Positions 1-12,898 of a DNA stretch of 64,000 bases are shown one piece after another. The stretch lies in the NCBI GenBank assembly GCA_014773175.1, contig VXCM01000413.1, positions 233,731 to 297,730 on the forward strand, in the 5' to 3' direction. Below the pieces are notes generated by a model, which saw only the letters and a list, made by a program, of their open reading frames with translations, did not search any database and was not told where the DNA came from. Each line of letters opens with the position of its first letter. Position 1 is the stretch's first letter. Source of the stretch: Lucifuga dentata (taxonomy: Eukaryota > Chordata > Actinopteri > Ophidiiformes > Bythitidae). Both the position numbers and the translations under genes were made by a program.

Positions 1-1278
1 ATAAACAGCTCTGATGTCTAATGTTCCTGTATTTTCACATAAAATCATAAAAGTGGAACATGTCCAATTGAAAGAAAGTCTTTTATACCATTTCTAATCT
101 ACATAAACTTTCACACTGAGCAAAAATAATTAAGCTGATGAAACTAGTATGCAAAGTCTGACTTTTAGGAGAGTTGATGACCAAAAGTAATAACTTATTG
201 AATGGTAACCACAATGTTATCACTATTATCACTATATTATTATTACAGATGTAAACAACTTGTTAATTAAACATGGATGGAAACAGCTTGTTAAACAGTT
301 TGTTAATCAACTAGGTGGTAACTGTTACCATGACCACAGATGTTAACACTTGTTTTCATGCATTACAGATACATCTTCCAATGACTGATAACCATTTATA
401 TTCACACAATATTTTCAAACACACAAACCAACAAAACCCGAGTTATTACTCAGAATAATAACTCATTGTATTCAACATTGCAGACAAATACATGACTGAT
501 CAAAGAGGAGCTGAGCTGGAGTACCAACAGGAGCCAGTTGCATTCCACAGACAGTTATAATAAGACACCATGACATGTCTGTTTTCCCTCTCTCCACATA
601 CAGACACACACATACATATACAGTACATATACAAAACACACACAAGACACACTCGCAGACTGACAAACACTCACCAAGGAATTCATTTCCTGTCTGGACA
701 GGAAGTTCACTAGAGAATGGCAGATTACTCACACACTCAAACACACATAGATTGTGACCAGAAAAGTTGAAACACCTGTTCACTGTAATCACAATCCAAT
801 ACAACAGTCCTGTAATAAACACTAACTTTATGAAAGTAATCATTTTTAGTTGTTGACATTGTGTCAGAGAGGTGTTGATTCAGCTCTATGGGCATTTTTG
901 AGGCTGGAGTCTGTTTCTAATATTTTGTCTACTTCATTCACTTCTAAGGAGGATATTGTGCAATAGTACAATATTTTGTAGTTTCTAGTTTTTATTTCTA
1001 TGGCCATTGGGTGTACACTCATAAATACACATTTCAGGTACCTCTCTTTAAAAAAAAAAAAAAAAATCAATGTACAACTATACTGTATAGGCACGTGGAC
1101 AGAGTACTGCTCTGCATTTAGATAACGGTCTGGACTGATCTTCTCTCTGAAGAAAGCATAGAGTGATCACAACATGTGAAACATTAACCTGCTTGTTAGA
1201 GGTAATAATGTTGGAAATCAGAGTAATTCTATGCAGCAGAGGAACCAGGTGTCATCAATCAACAATCTGCCTGCTTCA
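1..1278. other. Intergenic stretch, no gene recognised
   Basis: AT-rich sequence upstream of the histone gene. Open frames here are short and low in complexity (CA-rich near 600-760, an A run near 1050-1066), with no recognisable domain or splice pattern. It may hold distal regulatory sequence for the histone gene, but nothing specific is visible. Confidence 0.6.
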
Positions 1279-1285
1279 TATAAAA
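1279..1285 (+). promoter_or_regulatory. Candidate TATA box of the histone H2A-like gene
   Basis: TATAAAA lies about 30 bp upstream of a plausible non-coding first exon that ends in a good donor (CTG|GTAAAT at 1352/1353). Position and match fit a TATA box. The transcription start near 1310 is inferred from spacing only. Confidence 0.5.
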
Positions 1286-1309
1286 GCAGCAGCTTGGCGT
1301 TTGTGGCAT

Positions 1310-1352
1310 AATCTGCTGCTTCACCTTCAACTGCAGGAACTTGTTGGAGCTG
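1310..1352 (+). other. Predicted non-coding exon 1 (5' UTR) of the histone H2A-like gene
   Basis: The start is set only by distance from the TATA box. The 3' end is a donor, CTG|GTAAATG. It would pair with the acceptor TCTTCTTTCAG at 1573-1583, making a 231-bp 5'-UTR intron (1353-1583). The acceptor sits seven bases before the histone ATG, which argues that the coding exon is spliced to an upstream exon. RNA evidence is lacking. Confidence 0.45.
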
Positions 1353-1590
1353 GTAAATGTGGAATTTTTTTTTTTTTAATTTTTTTTTTTTAAATGGTGT
1401 CATTGAAGCTGTATTATAAGATGGTGTTGTCTGAAGTTTAAACCACCATGATGCAAAAGTCTGCAGCTTTTAATTGAAGTTTTAGTGACTGTTGTAATTA
1501 ATGTCCTTATCTGACTTGAGGTTACATCAATGAAATAATGCTGCAGGCTCCTGGGTCATGCTCAATAGTATCTCTTCTTTCAGATTAAAG

Positions 1591-2007
1591 ATGTCTGGCC
1601 ATGGAAAGAAAGCTGCACCCAAAGCTAAATCAACCATATCCAAGTCTGCCAGAGCAGGAATAACTTTCCCAGTGGGCCGCATCCACAGACTGCTCAGGAA
1701 GGGGAACTACGCTTCGCGAGTGGGCACAGGTGCTTCAGTGTACCTGGCAGCCGTCCTGGAGTACCTCTGTGCTGAAGTCCTGGAACTGGCAGGAAACGCC
1801 AGCCGAGACAACAAGAAGCTACGCATTGCTCCCCGACACATCCTGCTGGCAGTCAGAAACGATGAAGAGCTGAACAAACTGCTTGCTGGGGCCACCATCT
1901 CTCAAGGTGGGGTCATGCCAAACATCCACGCCACCCTTCTCTCAAAGAAAACAAAGGTGGCCACAGATGACAACAGAGCCAAAAATGTTGAATCTCAAGA
2001 ATTTTAA
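1591..2007 (+). CDS. Divergent histone H2A variant with C-terminal SQEF (H2A.X-type)
   Basis: A 138-aa histone H2A that would form the H2A-H2B dimer of the nucleosome in the nucleus. Visible H2A hallmarks are [44 protein letters not shown] and NDEELNKLL. The acidic-patch residues of these motifs are retained. The protein ends in SQEF, the SQ-E-hydrophobic motif that PI3K-like kinases phosphorylate in H2A.X. In vertebrates an SQEF ending is known from the H2A.X-F type of frogs and fish. It differs from canonical H2A at many sites: [10 protein letters not shown] for the usual [16 protein letters not shown] for PRHLQLA, and [21 protein letters not shown] chose the ATG at 1591 because an in-frame ATG at 1558 lies upstream of a clear splice acceptor ending at 1583. 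No histone stem-loop is seen after the stop; a poly(A) signal follows. This suggests a replication-independent, perhaps germline or oocyte, variant. The H2A identity is certain; the exact orthology is not. Confidence 0.92.
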   Translation: MSGHGKKAAPKAKSTISKSARAGITFPVGRIHRLLRKGNYASRVGTGASVYLAAVLEYLCAEVLELAGNASRDNKKLRIAPRHILLAVRNDEELNKLLAGATISQGGVMPNIHATLLSKKTKVATDDNRAKNVESQEF

Positions 2008-2040
2008 ATGTATGACTTAATTTTTTTCTTTTTAAATTGT

Positions 2041-2046
2041 AATAAA
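2041..2046 (+). terminator. Poly(A) signal of the histone H2A-like gene
   Basis: AATAAA lies 34 bp after the stop codon, with T/G-rich sequence downstream (TTTTAGAGTTTGTATCTTGG). Replication-dependent histone genes instead end in a stem-loop, which I do not see here. Confidence 0.7.
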
Positions 2047-3053
2047 AATCTATCTTACTTTTAGAGTTTGTATCTTGGTAACTAATGAGGTCAGATCAAT
2101 GTGATACCACTGACTAAACAATTTGCAACTGAGATGATTATGGCACAAAAGGGAGGGAAAAGGGACATGATGGAAGCCACAAAAAAGATGCTCAAAATGT
2201 CTCGGATTGAGTGTCTGAATTGTGAAATCAAATAGACTTCTATTTCCTAAAGTCAGGACACTAAGACTCTTCATGGGTGACTTACCATCTCACTCTTATG
2301 TCAAGGTGTTAATATGGATGTGATGAGCAACTTTATCATTCTAATACATTTCCACACACTGGTAATGCAGCATGTAAAGGAAGCCATAATTGTCATGGTT
2401 TATGTTATAAGTTTTACAAGGATTGGTGTTAGATTTGAAACTTTTGTACATGGCAAGCTTTTATTACACATTTTTCATAGAGCTGATGTTAAACCCATTG
2501 CTTGATTCACACTAAAATACTAATGAAAGCAGAACTCCTCAATCTCTATAGAGGAACGACTGTGTCCACACTCTAAATTGCTTTTAAAAAAAAAAGTCTG
2601 TCTTAATTTAGGTAACCTTTCAAGGTGAACATACTGCATTATCATGAGGTTAAAATTAGGAAGGTAATAGCTAAGATGCAGCTGTGTGACTTAAAGGAAA
2701 AAAGATATCAGGTGTTAGCAATAAAGAAACTCACATCAAACGTGAATTCATGTGTTCTCTTGTTTTCTCACGTTACATAAACAGGCATTTTCTTTTATTT
2801 ATGCTGCTTAATGACAATATTATATCATAATATAATGTAACAAGAAATGAATAGATGAGAAATAAGGTGAACGAATTCAAACAAAAACTGAAGACAGCCA
2901 ACATGGTTAAAAAAAAAAAATCTTAGAACCAAAACAATCACTATACCATCAAATTATCACAACAACAAATGTTCAAAGAATGAATGGCAAAAAAGAAAAT
3001 AAATTAATAAGAACTAAAAACTTTATGCGAAACAAAACATTTCACTGAGGAAG

Positions 3054-3110
3054 AATGCTGCAGGCTCCTGGGTCATGCTCAATATTATCATATTAAATAT
3101 GTCAGGGTCA
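3054..3110 (+). pseudogene. Degraded duplicate of the histone gene's intron/exon 2 junction
   Basis: Bases 3054-3084 match 1537-1567 over 31 bp without a difference, and the match runs about five bases further after one mismatch. After a gap that removes the pyrimidine tract and AG acceptor, it resumes weakly: ATTAAATATGTCAGGG against ATTAAAGATGTCTGGC at the true start codon. No histone frame follows. It is either a truncated tandem duplicate of the histone locus or a short local duplication. Confidence 0.6.
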
Positions 3111-3310
3111 CTCTTGTGCCAGGACCAGCATTACACATTCCCATTCTGACATAAGCAACAGCTGGCTTGCTTTTGGAATCATGGTCATGAGTGTGAATGT
3201 GTAGAATGTGTGTCTGTCTATGCAAGGAGAAATGTGTGTGTTTGCACATTTGTTGTCTCATCTTTCTCTGGCTCTCCTCACTACTTCCTTAGACTGTCAA
3301 CGTGAGTGTG

Positions 3311-3313
<3 letters not shown>

Positions 3314-3372
<59 letters not shown>
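3314..3372. repeat. (TG)n microsatellite
   Basis: About 29 uninterrupted TG units in non-genic sequence. Confidence 0.98.
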
Positions 3373-3376
<4 letters not shown>

Positions 3377-4492
3377 AAGTGATCTGACCAGGTGGTATGA
3401 TCAGCAATATTAGCCCACTGACATTCCAGCCTCCTCCCCCAGGTCTCGCCATCTCTACCAGCCAGCAGCAACTTTCATTGGCTGAATTTGAACTGAAGGT
3501 TTCCATCCAAGGTACATCATAAACAAACTGCCAACTACTGGACATTGTTGGTACAATAGTCAACATGTTGGCTTTTCTAAGGCTTATAATCTGGTTTAAA
3601 TGGTATGAAATATGGCCAATGTAATGTGAGACCAAACACTCTTAGAGCAGTTTATGTTTGCTATTCTATTAAACAAATCACAGTTTAATGATGATCATAT
3701 TAACTCTAATCCAAATACAAATGCATCCAAGTACAAGGAAAAGACAAACAACAGTGTACATCCTCTCCTCTCCTCTCCTTTAGAGCTCCTCATTCGCATT
3801 AGCATATAGCCTCAGCATCAGTATCTGGTGTACTTATATGCTAACAGGCATCCTGCTGGCAGGCTGGGAGAATCACCACAGGCACTTCCACGTCAGGAAG
3901 AGCACAAAAATACAGAAATACAGAGCTGGAAGCCAAATAAAACATAATTCATTAGTCAAAATGGTCAAAGGGGAAGATAAAGATTTAGGAAATGTTCCAT
4001 GTGTGCAGATATATATATTTTTTAAATTAAAGTCTGAATTTCCGGTGTGATATAGCTGATATTTAATATATTTGAGTAAAAACAGTAATTTGTGACATTT
4101 TGCAATGACTTGATAAAATACATAAACAACTCAAGTTATGTTCATCTCTTAAAGCTTTAGTAGGAGCTGTTCTAAAGAGTGAGTCTACATTTTTTGAGAA
4201 ATACCCCCTGGTCAATATAAAGTGATGCTTTTGTGCTTTAGCTTATTTAGAATAAACAGAATAACTACCGGTAATTAGAAGAAGTAACTACAGTGGCTGA
4301 ACAGAATAGAAAAGAGATCCACCTACAGAGTTGATGAAGATCATATAGAATCAACAGCCAGTACTGGCTGAATGTATCAGTCAGTCAGACCAGTAGACCT
4401 GCTCATTGTTAGATGTAGTACTTACTGGCTTGGCATATACTGTAATTGCTTGAAAAATATTCCAGGAAGAAGGAAAATAAAATCTGTTCTTT

Positions 4493-4498
<6 letters not shown>

Positions 4499-4561
<63 letters not shown>

Positions 4562-4569
4562 NACACACA

Positions 4570-4617
<48 letters not shown>
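4499..4617. repeat. Compound (AC)n(AG)n microsatellite, duplicated around a single N
   Basis: An AC run followed by an AG run (4499-4561), an N at 4562, then the same AC-AG compound again (4563-4617). The repetition across one N suggests two unmerged reads or contig ends over one locus rather than a true double array. Confidence 0.9.
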
Positions 4618-4619
<2 letters not shown>

Positions 4620-5973
4620 CTTCCACACATACATGGAACCAAATCATCAGGGTTGAGCAGAATCTGAAACCTCTTCATCTTGATGCCATGATTGGATCTT
4701 TTGTAGCCCAGATAGATGCTCTCTGTGACAGAGAAATCAATTAACTTTGAGAATCTAACTTTATTTTCTTTTTATTTTGCTTGGAACTCATATTTTCTTC
4801 TGACCTGTGAGCCCTGTTTTTTATGTTAAGAGCATTACATGGAGCAGTCTGAGAAGGACTTTGCTGTTACTGCTGTCCTCTTAAGTAAAACCTGGTTCTT
4901 ATCTGTTGAATTTCTCAATTTTGCAGAGTATGTAACTTATTAAGGAGAAAATGTAGAGGACAACTGGACAGGAGGAAAAACGTGTCCTCTCAACCTTTAT
5001 TTCCTGAACAATAATGCAAAAATTTAATATCTGATGACAGCATATGGATAGAACTTTCTTTTTTCAATCTCCACCATGTCCTATATGTCCTTCGTTCCAT
5101 TAAAACAACTACGACAATCACACACTGGACTGATTAGAGAAAAGCTGAAATGAAATAAATTCAATAAAATACAACTTTGTCTTTGCTCATCATATACAAT
5201 TAACAGTGAAATATGGATGTATGTTGTGACAAGATTATAAACAAATTACGGCCTGGTCTACATTCATTATATTCATGTGGCACTGACCTTTCACTTCTCC
5301 TTGCATCCAATCACCTGGGGCCTTACTGTACACATCACATGACCCATTGTGATAGGAGGGTGAGCCTGAGGATGGGTTGGGGGGAGGGAAGGGAGTTGGC
5401 ACCCTTGTTCTGTAAGCCCAGTAATACTGAAGAGAGAGTTAATTTTGGCGTCTTGTGAGGAAGCGAGTCTGTGGCGATCACCACAAGACTCTGTTGTTAT
5501 CGATGGGAAAGTATGAAATGATGAGTAACATACAGGATATTTGCATATTGATGACAACAGAAAATGGAATTGTGTTCTTTTCCTAGGATATGTATAAATA
5601 TTTATATAATTTATAGATATTTAAGACATAAAGGTCACATAGGTCATTTGGACATATTCATGGACTTTTGCTGAATTGCACGAGGACACTGTCTGAGACT
5701 GCTTCTGTCAATTTATTTTTTTCTTTTCTGTTGCCTGACTCTTTATTAATCTCCACTTCATAATTCAATTGTTTATTCCAGTTTTTGTCACATTAATGAG
5801 ATAATTTATGGTTTGGTAAATTTCTTAGATCTTGTTTAATCTTGCATTACATTTTCCTTTACTTTTTTGCTAGCATGATTAATTCTATTGAACTAAGAAG
5901 TAGAGACAAAGAGATGCAAAAAAGTGTGACTGTGAGAGACAAAAACAGGGATGGAGACGGTGGGGGGGGGGGG

Positions 5974-6186
5974 NNNNNNNNNNNNNNNNNNNNNNNNNNN
6001 NNNNNNNNNNNNNNNNNNNNNNNNNNNNNNNNNNNNNNNNNNNNNNNNNNNNNNNNNNNNNNNNNNNNNNNNNNNNNNNNNNNNNNNNNNNNNNNNNNNN
6101 NNNNNNNNNNNNNNNNNNNNNNNNNNNNNNNNNNNNNNNNNNNNNNNNNNNNNNNNNNNNNNNNNNNNNNNNNNNNNNNNNNNNNN
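5974..6186. other. Assembly gap (213 N)
   Basis: A run of N flanked by a G homopolymer (5962-5973) on the left and a GGAGA pentanucleotide array on the right, so sequencing probably failed in a purine-rich repeat. Nothing can be said about its content. Confidence 0.99.
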
Positions 6187-6227
6187 GAGAGGAGAGGAGA
6201 GGAGAGGAGAGGAGAGGAGAGGAGAGA
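6187..6227. repeat. (GGAGA)n pentanucleotide satellite
   Basis: About eight tandem GAGAG/GGAGA units running from the gap edge. The array probably continues into the gap. Confidence 0.95.
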
Positions 6228-6646
6228 AATAAAGGAATGACAAAAAGACGTGGCAAACATAATCTCTCCATCACATCCCTTTGCTTCCCTTTCCTCCTTT
6301 TTCCCTCCAAACATCTTTTTCTCACATCCATGTGGTAGCTCCTCCTGTACAAATCACTGCAGTAATTACAGCTAATTTTCCCTCCACGTGTGAGTATTAT
6401 AGAGGTATTAGGCATATTAGTCAAAGGCTCAGCTTTCAGCACTGTATTTGTGTCAGTCCAATGAAGCATACTGAGGATGTCAGAGAATACTCATCTAGCT
6501 GATTACATTTGATTTGCCACATTTTGACTGTTTTAAGTTGATTTATTATTAATAAGCCATAAGTAATGCTCTCATATAAGGAAAGGGGAATTTGGTTAAA
6601 ATAAACTACTTCTCAAAGTGTACTAGTATTAATTACTAGTATTAAT

Positions 6647-6781
6647 TTTAGTGTATTATTATGTTAATCTTTTAATCAAATTTTGATTAGTTAGATGAAG
6701 TCATAATGATTCTNTTTAGTGTATTATTATGTTAATCTTTTAATCAAATTTTGATTAGTTAGATGAAGTCATAATGATTCT
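6647..6781. repeat. Exact 67-bp direct duplication joined by one N
   Basis: Bases 6647-6713 are repeated without a difference at 6715-6781, separated only by the N at 6714. This is the signature of two overlapping contig ends placed side by side instead of being merged. Confidence 0.9.
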
Positions 6782-9700
6782 GTGTGAAAACAGGACACAG
6801 CATCAGAGAATAGACAAATGCAAAGATATCAGAAAATAATTTAAACAACTGAAGATACTCAAAATAATACAGTCACACTTGATAGATGGGGATAAATGTG
6901 TTCAGATGTAAAAATACACTGGAGGATATTCACATTATTTTTTATTTTCAACTTGCCTGAGGAGCTCAGACAAAACTTAAATTAGTTTCCTTTTTAAATT
7001 GTTAAAACTGGCTTTTCTAGACTTGCTCTGGTGCAGTGATTTTTTTTTCATGCTTTTATGGTTTGATTTACATGCTTGTTCATGTTTTTTATATTTCTTA
7101 CTTTCACTGCATTTGCTTTTAAATGGAGCATACTCAGTACAGATTTCCATGTTCTTATTTTCATTTAGTGTATATTTTGAAATCTTTGCCATGCTTTACT
7201 TTGAAAAATACACATTGATTCACTTGTACTTTCCCTTGCTGCAGCACTACTGCACACACAGAGTGAAAAAGTCTATTTTAGTTGCTGTCTCTGTAAAGTC
7301 CCCTCCTGAAAGCTCCTCTGTTCTGATTGGCCCACTGCATCAGGCCTGAGCTGTTTAAACACTCAGGTATTGGTTGGTGTGTCGAACAAGGTCTGGTTAC
7401 ATGCTGATGTCAGCATGTTACAGAAGTAAAGGGTGAATCAAAAAATGGAACTTTCACGGTTCAAAACCTAAGAGTTTGTCTTACTGGATGTATTTATGTA
7501 TTTGGCATTAAATTCATCATGTTTTATCACTTAAAACATGTTTAACATAAAAGAAATACACACAACAAACATTAGAGAAATAAATTAGCAAAATAAATGC
7601 AATATATGTCCCCTTTATATGTACAGATAGACTGTCCAGGTTGCACTTTGACTCTCACCCAATGAATGATAGGATTTGTTCCACCACCCCAGTGCAGTAT
7701 ATACACAGTATAACCAATATTGCTGACTAGATGAGACACAGCAATACTATTGAACAGATTTTCTTATTCTTTCAAAGTAAAGGAAGCTGCCAAGTGATTA
7801 TTTCCGTTTGACCTCAGATTTATCGCTTCAGAATGTTTAATTAGGTCTAAGTGCATAAAATAGGCTCTCGTCTCTGTTTCAACCACAGCACTGATGTTTA
7901 TATGTATAGTCCCATATGGCACAAATACAGGAATATTTGCACAGATCCATGATGTGGAGTGTGGCATGCATGAGGCCTGCTGAAGCTATAACAGCCATGG
8001 GCATGCTGTTAAATCAAAGTTGAATACACAGTTACACTACAGGCTAAGATCAACATTAATGCCTGTTTACAATGTACATTAAGAACATCCACCCATAACA
8101 CAGGCCAGCTACATTCCACTGCCTGCCCACACACACACAGCAGCCAGGCTATGATGATGTTCCTTCACTTTGACCAAGAACAATTTTCACTTGATCAGTT
8201 ATAGTCTTTTAATAATAAAAATAAACGTGTTTCAGGGGTCAAGGAGAGAAGAAATGGTACATAAAAATTCTCCCAGCCACTTGACTGTACTGGACTGAAC
8301 TGTAACTGTGTGAATTTAAGAAAATTACGTTTTCTAATCCTGTTTTACAATCTAAAACCAGGATTAGTTCACACAGTAAACACTTTTTGTTCACATCCTT
8401 TGCTGCCGAGTCCATTTAGAAAAATATCCAGAATAAGAGAGAAAGACGCTCCATTCATAAAGGCCAGAGCAGCAGCAGCGGCAGCGGGAGGTGTGTGTTT
8501 CTTCGACTCCACTCTGGGTAAAGTGCCAGTAACCACAGAGGCCAGAACATAGCTGACATTCCTCTGCTCACTGAAAGCACGTTTAGCAGCCAACACCTGT
8601 TTCCCTGCTCCGTCTACATTATGCCGCTTTACTGCAGCTCTGCCTGCTGCTAGATTCAACCATTACTGGTCTGAAAAACCAGTACAGCTATTTTTGGAGT
8701 GTAGCTAATAGATTAGGTATTTAACTCTTATTCCAAATGATGACAACACGAAAGGAAACAGCATTTCAAACTTAAATCTCTTGTTTGAAATTCAAACTAA
8801 TGAAATTCTATTATTTGATTAATAGCTTTTTAAAGAGATAGTCCAGTTTTGTGGGGAATTTAACGTAATTTTTACTGCTTACAAACAGCAGAGCAAACTT
8901 ATAGATAACTTTTCATTTCTCTGCAGCTTAGCTTCTGTGTGTACCTTTAGATGGCTGGTCTCAATCAATGACATGATGTAACTTAACTATTTCTAAAATT
9001 GCTGAATTCACTGATAAAGGTACAATCTGTGGTCTAAATGTAAACAGCCCACCTATTTAAAAAAAAAATCAAGACACAGGAGCACACTCAGATTGATTGA
9101 CAGGTCTTTTAATGGGGATTTCAGTCCAGCTGAAAACAACACGTTAATTTTAACAAGCCCTCAGACAAGGAGGAGGAGCTGATCAGTGAATCCAGCCTGA
9201 GAAGCTTTTGGTTGGACTGAAAACTTGTAGCCTCTCAGCTGTTGGAACTGGTTTGAGACATGATCTACAGTAAAATTCAACAGAATTGGCAGTGGCCATG
9301 AATGTCAAATGGCTCCACATTATTGGTTGATGGACAAGTTGGAAAAAATCAGAACAAGTAAGTCAGAAACATGTAAATACTATAACTTCCATGTGACATG
9401 GCCTAAATCTGGTCCCAATGAATGAAGGGCTTTCTCCTGTCAGGCATTTATAATACAAAAGCCCATTGACTAATAATGTCCAGTTTACTGTATGTCAGTT
9501 TGTTCTTACTGTATGTCCATTCATTTTCCCTCCTCTGACAACCTCCTGCAGTGCTGAATCTCCTTAAACTTACATTCTCAAACACAGACACACACTTCCT
9601 CTCCCAGCCATGCTTTGTGTGTAATTGGTTAAATGTTGGCTAAATATTCATAGAGGAAATTATCATTATCCTGTCCTCCTAATGTTGCTACAACAAGTCT

Positions 9701-11586
9701 CTTAATCATAATGCAATACAATAAGCACACTTCATAGAGACTATATGAAGATAATGTGTTGATGTAACATTTGACCTGATTTTAAATCATCACATCAATC
9801 AGAGCACATATATTCAAAGCTCGGTCAAAGAAAGAAAAGTCAAAGAAACTCATCTGAATCTTACATTTTACAGTATCAAATGCAGTATCAAGAAACTGAT
9901 GCAGAAGACACACACACGTACACACACACGCACACACATGCGCGCACACACCACCACCACCACTAGTGGGGAATTCCTTGCTCTGCCATCTGCCTGTCAA
10001 TCATCATCATCCTCTGTATTATGTGACCTAACCTGCTGCTACTGTCCCATAGCTGCCCATAGCTGACCATTCCACACATACCAGAGCCATGGAGGGACAT
10101 TCCTGGACCATTCACTCTGATTGTGTTTTCACTTTAAAGCTTCCACATTTCCACTGAATCCACATTTCCACTAAGGATGAAAACAACTAAAGGTTGCTTT
10201 CCTCAGGGACCCTTTATTATCGAAACAGGGTGTTTGTGTTTGCACAAAGGCTATAATGATTTGAGTTTTAAGGCCAATATTTTTGTATTGAGGGTAAATT
10301 TTTGCACTGTGATAAATTTCAGTTAAAAAGTTATAATAACAACAATAATAGAACTTTTTGTCATCAAATTTGCTCCTAGCTGCATGGTAACCACTCAAAA
10401 TACATCTACTTATTTCTGTATGTCCATATTCTGAATTTCTTGTCGTGCACAAAGTGAAAAGTGCACAAACTTATTCACATCTAGGGCCAATATTTCACCT
10501 GACTTGCATGTCTCTGAAATATGAGGGAAAGGAAACCCAGTGAACAAGGACAAAACATCCAAAGCCCACAGTATATATCATATTCATGAAATTAGAAGTA
10601 AATGACTCCGACTGATATCTGAATTTAAGAAAAGACAATATTTGCACTAGAGAGCTGAAAATTATTGGTGTAGAAAAAAGATGTATAAACCTCAACCAAA
10701 AACCACCCAGCCTGTGAGAGTGTGTCTCCGTGTGTGTTTGTGTGTGTATGTGTGATCATGTCAGCAGAGAATGTAATCTGAGGGATAATGTGCTGCTTAT
10801 CCAGCTGATCCCCCACCTCCCCTGGTTCTGACAGGTTGACACCCATCACTCCTCACATCAACTTTGCCTAATTGGCAGCTAATTCCCTGCTTCCCTATTG
10901 ACCTTCTACTGTCTGTATATTGTCCTGGTACTCAGTCCCTACTGTCTCAGGCTTTATCTACCCATCTAGCCAGACTCCCTGCAGCCAAAGAGACACTCAG
11001 CAGGGTTTCTTGTCCAGGCCCAGAGGCCCCATTATGTCCTGTCAATGCAGCCTGAGGTTGAAGTTGGGAGCTTCCTCCATGACAGCGGCCTGCATGCTGG
11101 GAATCTCTCCTAGACTGACAGAGGAGCCAGCCCCAAATCAACCTGCCAGCTCCAGCTTATCCTCAAAGACCCACCCATCCTTTTCAACACACTCCTCCCA
11201 TCTTCCCTAATAGGAATATCAAGATGATGGTCAATCTATTGGTTACCTGAGATTTTCCCTTGAAAATAATCAATAACCAGTGTTTCCAGAAAATCTTCAA
11301 TTCTGCAGGTGAATTTAGTTCACATTTACATGGTCCAAAACTTAAGAACCAGGACTTGAAGCAGCAACTAAGCCACCTAAAATGATGTCAGTAGGGCTTT
11401 TAACAGACTGAGCGTCCTATTAAGGAGTAAATGTTGTTTCAGATGTTTTCCCGCTATGACTAATATGAGGAAAATGCAATTTTTCTTTTTTAGATTTTAG
11501 CATTAGAAACTATGGAAGGTTTGTGCAATAACAGGAAAAAATATGCAGATGTAAAACTAATCATTCTACTGACAGTGCAAATGCTA

Positions 11587-11587
<1 letters not shown>

Positions 11588-11649
<62 letters not shown>
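11588..11649. repeat. (CA)n microsatellite
   Basis: About 30 CA units in intergenic sequence. Confidence 0.97.
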
Positions 11650-11650
<1 letters not shown>

Positions 11651-12094
11651 TCCAGCTGTACTGTAGCTCTCGTCCTTTCCTGACAGTGATTGACAGGTGT
11701 TTGCAGAGCCACTCTGCAAAGTCAGACATGATACATATGGGAATCCCGCCCTCCTTTCATGTCTGCCTTCCTATGAGTCCTTTGTGGCTGAGGTGGAGGT
11801 GGCAGAAGCAGTCAGGAGCATGTCAGAGCAACAGGAAGAGGCTAACACAGTTACTCACAGACACACAGACACAGCTTCCCTCATACACTCTCTCTGTCAG
11901 CCCCCCTGTGAGTGTGTCAGCTGTCATTAACTTCCAGACTTCCAGTGAACAGGGGAGCTTCCCCTTGCTCCCTCCCCCAAACAGGTGACTCTCACTGGGG
12001 CTCCATTCTGGGGGGTGCCAGCCTTTCTGCTGGAAGTCTCCTTCCTAACTTCTGAGCCAGCCAGAGGCCAGAAAAACAAAAGTAAGTGTGTCTT

Positions 12095-12096
<2 letters not shown>

Positions 12097-12143
<47 letters not shown>
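12097..12143. repeat. (TG)n microsatellite
   Basis: About 23 TG units, followed by TATGTG. Confidence 0.95.
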
Positions 12144-12149
<6 letters not shown>

Positions 12150-12831
12150 TTCAGTGGTGTAGTTAAAAAAAAAAAATTATCTCTATAAATCAACATATGT
12201 GTGCATGTTTATGGTGCATTTGTATTGATCACTGTGAGTTTGTACCTACGAATATGATCGTCCTTGTGCAAGCATACATACATGCAAAAATGTATAAGTT
12301 TCTAAGCATCTATGCATGCATTTTTATGTCAGCATGTATGTTTATTTGGTTATGTGTGTGCTTAAGTTTATCGACATGTTGACATTGTAGTGTGCATTGC
12401 TGTACTATATACATGTATGGGTTTGCTTATGTTATTATGTGTGTTTCTTCATTATATGTATAATATATAGTATGTTTGCATCTATCTAGATTTACATTCT
12501 TTTTTTTATTTCTGTATGAGTCTCCTCTTTCTGTCTTTCCGTCTGTGCATGCATGCGTGTATGTGTATGTGTATGTGTGTGCGTGTGCGAGTGTGCTTGT
12601 GTGTGTGTGGGAGCATGTGTGGAATGTTGTGTGATATAAAGGCTCTCTCCTCACGCCACAATGGTGTCTTTGACAGGCGGGAGAAGGGAAGGCTTTGTTT
12701 GGTGACACCACACAGTGTTGTGAATGCCCGACATAGCTGCCATTCCTCTGTCCATGCCCTCCGCCAGGCTACAGGCTTATCAGGGATTCCTCTCCTTTCT
12801 ATCGGCCCACACACACCAATCAGTGTCTATG

Positions 12832-12839
12832 TGTGTGTT

Positions 12840-12896
<57 letters not shown>
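12832..12896. repeat. (TG)n microsatellite, interrupted
   Basis: TG units broken twice by TTTG. More TG-rich sequence lies at 12555-12620. Confidence 0.95.

Positions 12897-12898
<2 letters not shown>

Noticed and set aside
1558..1590. Upstream in-frame ATG that would extend the histone by 11 residues
   Set aside because: A clear splice acceptor (TCTTCTTTCAG, ending 1583) lies between it and the histone ATG, and histone homology begins at 1591.
5842..6469. Open frames running across the 213-N gap
   Set aside because: They exist only because N is read as an unknown residue. The flanks are homopolymer and GGAGA repeat.
8820..9060. TTTAAAGAGATAGTCC block considered as another MITE
   Set aside because: No matching inverted end or flanking target-site duplication was found.
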